From assembly GCA_024637035.1 (NCBI GenBank), contig JAGXFW010000013.1, positions 1 through 64,000 on the forward strand: a DNA stretch of 64,000 bases, read 5' to 3'. A model generated the notes under the pieces. The model was not told the DNA's origin, ran no database searches, and was given only the letters and a program-made list of their open reading frames with translations. The stretch comes from Actinomycetes bacterium (GTDB taxonomy: Bacteria; Actinomycetota; Thermoleophilia; RBG-16-64-13). The position numbers and the translations under genes were made by a program. Shown one piece after another: positions 62,617 to 64,000 of this stretch. Positions within the stretch are counted from its first letter, which is position 1. The number at the start of each line of letters is the position of its first letter.

Positions 62617-62973
62617 ATGAGCAGCTACAGAATTGCGTTGGCCTGGCCGGGCGTAGACCCAGGCGGCGAGGGCTTAGAAGTGCACGTTAGTCTCGAGTTG
62701 GTGACCTCGGACGAATGCGACGGCGAACGAGTGGAGATGACCGAGTCGCTCATGCGTGAGGTGGCAGACATGCTCCGCATCTTGGCGCCTAGTGAGGTGC
62801 GTTTCTGTGCGATTAGTCCCGACAAGACTTCCGGTGACACGCGGGAATTCCCCTTCACGCACCACATGGTCATCGAAGACGCTGAGTGGGAAGGGCCACG
62901 CGACTGGTGCGTCACACTGGACGAATGCGAGGACGGCGACATCGTGAAGCCTGACGCAGGTCAACGACCATGA
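62617..62973 (+). CDS. Hypothetical protein
   Basis: An unrecognised 118-residue acidic protein with several Cys and Trp residues. It has no signal peptide or membrane helix. The ATG at 62617 follows GGGAGGAA, and frame and codon use look coding. It stands between gene remnants in the island. Confidence 0.5.
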   Translation: MSSYRIALAWPGVDPGGEGLEVHVSLELVTSDECDGERVEMTESLMREVADMLRILAPSEVRFCAISPDKTSGDTREFPFTHHMVIEDAEWEGPRDWCVTLDECEDGDIVKPDAGQRP

Positions 62974-63052
62974 CCCTGGTGTGACTGGGTCGCATGTGTG
63001 ACGTCTTGACCGGCGCCCCAGGTCGGCCTTGCGGCAGGGCAGTTGCGGGAAC

Positions 63053-63333
63053 GTGTCACTCACCGTCGAGCACGGGCGGATCGGCGGGGCCGCCGGCATC
63101 CCGCTGGACGCACGCTACCTGGGCGAGTCGCCCTGGGCGTGAATCCCTTCATCACCTTCCCGACGGAGGACATCCTCTACGATGAGAGGATCGCGGGCAG
63201 CCTGCATTTGACCCCTGGGGACGCCTACGCCGATCTCTGCGACAACGGCAACCGCTCGGCGGTGCACTGGAACTTGGTGCTGATCCAGACTCCTGAACGG
63301 GGTCGCTCCGGCGTAGCCAAGACCGATGGGTGA
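63053..63333 (+). pseudogene. C-terminal remnant of an M29 aminopeptidase
   Basis: In one frame EHGRIGGAAGIPLDARYLGE, then after a frameshift near 63125 ALGVNPFITFPTEDILYDERIAGSLHLTPGDAYAD and NRSAVHWNLVLIQTPE, match consecutive segments of M29 (thermophilic AmpS-type) aminopeptidases, including the His of the AVHWNLV block. The N-terminal two thirds and the extreme C-terminus are missing. Confidence 0.7.
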
Positions 63334-63346
63334 GCGAGACCGACAC

Positions 63347-63802
63347 CTACTGGCCAGCGGACCGGCCTCGGTTGCCGGCGTCTGCACCAGACGCTTCGCT
63401 CTCCGTCTCGAGCACCATTGCGCTGGCTACCGCATCCGCAATTTGGTCTGCCGCCGCGCGCAAAGGGTCCTGATAGAGGTGCGCGTAGCGCTGAGTAGTG
63501 GCAGGCTCTGTGTGCCCAAGCAGTCCACCAAGCATCGGTAAGCCCAAGCCCTGAGAAGCACCTATGCTCGCGAAAGTGTGCCTCAGATCGTGCAATCTAA
63601 CGTTCGGGAGCTTGCCGGCCGACCGTATCCGCTCCCACTGGTGCCGCAGACCTGAGAGGCGCTGTCCTTCGAACCGGCCAGGGATGACCCAACCCTCGCG
63701 CTGAGCATCAGGGACCCCCTTGAGAACGTCGATTGCCGTCTTGGCCAAGGGTATCTCCTTGGCCCCGGTCTTGGAGTCGGGCGCGGGCTCAACGACCTCC
63801 AC
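63347..63802 (-). pseudogene. 5'-truncated tyrosine recombinase (phage-type integrase)
   Basis: About 151 codons comprise the C-terminal half of a tyrosine recombinase: PDSKTGAKEIPLAKTA (beta-hairpin), LHDLRHTFAS (HxxR), GLLGHTEPATTQRYAHL (LGHT and nucleophile Tyr), and an Ala/Glu-rich tail. The N-terminal core-binding domain and box I Arg/Lys are absent because sequence similarity stops abruptly near 63,795, where an RHS-repeat frame begins on the other strand. It would not be active as it stands. Confidence 0.8.
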
Positions 63803-64000
63803 TTACGCCTACAACACCCTCGGTTGGCAACTGCGGGTGACCGACGCCGACGGCTTTGCGACGACCCGGGTCTTCGACAAACTCGGTCGCACGATCTCTG
63901 AGACGACCGCCACGGAGACCACCACCTCGACCTACGATGCGGCTGGACACCTCACGAAGCAGGTGGATCATCAAGGCCGCTGGCGGGAGCTCTCCTACGA
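63795..64000 (+). CDS. RHS/YD-repeat protein fragment (runs off the window)
   Basis: An open frame translates to RHS units: TYAYNTLGWQLRVTDADGF, RVFDKLGRTISET, TYDAAGHLTKQVDHQGR. These YD repeats build the cocoon of polymorphic toxins and other large surface or secreted proteins. No start codon or signal is seen; the frame begins at the junction with the truncated recombinase and continues past 64000. Confidence 0.75.

Overview
The window is high-GC bacterial chromosome (no plasmid, phage or origin functions seen) and most resembles a deep-branching, probably anaerobic actinobacterium of the Coriobacteriia type. This rests on the gene order ppdK-dgt-dnaG-sigma, GatCAB in place of GlnRS, frequent GTG and TTG starts, a [NiFe] hydrogenase, a cluster-less MutY, and methyl-branch folate proteins. 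The lineage is an inference from gene content only.

Region 1 (1-13,000) is core information processing. Pyruvate phosphate dikinase and a dGTPase-like gene are bracketed by copies of a hairpin-rich repeat. DnaG and a sigma-70 factor follow, then gatCAB, an HxlR regulator and a second primary-like sigma factor. Region 2 (13,000-30,000) is mixed metabolism: copper ATPase copA; a [NiFe] hydrogenase whose large-subunit gene overlaps a PAS-PAS-GGDEF diguanylate cyclase; cysK; fluoride channel crcB; tRNA-Val; an MFS exporter; a hotdog thioesterase; a HAD/AIR-synthase fusion; a MutY-like glycosylase; a LarA-like protein; and fructose-1,6-bisphosphatase.

Region 3 (29,600-46,700) is mainly membrane and phosphate biology: LapA, a flavoprotein, an MMPL pump, DUF401, a degenerate YchF-like protein next to a CsoR-like palindrome, a GDT1 cation transporter, DUF302 and a Tag-like glycosylase. 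A complete phosphate regulon follows: PhoR/PhoB-type sensor and regulator divergent from pstSCAB-phoU, with an 11-bp-periodic PHO box between them. Region 4 (46,700-54,570) holds thiolase, a NifU scaffold, MetF-like and AcsE-like C1 proteins, proA, an NlpC/P60 wall hydrolase and the initiator tRNA-fMet.

Region 5 (54,570-64,000), beyond tRNA-fMet, is an accessory island. Two copies of a ~113-bp element, each with the same promoter, precede a secreted protein gene and a three-gene operon: an AbiTii-domain protein, a DndB-like protein with a DSHHR variant of the DGQHR motif, and a small protein with a HEASH zincin motif. I consider this operon the best candidate for an undescribed (probably defence) system. 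Two imperfect attC-like hairpins follow it. Then come an IS3-family element and a graveyard of fragments (nuclease, DUF262, M29 aminopeptidase, tyrosine recombinase) that ends in an abrupt recombinase/RHS junction near 63,795.
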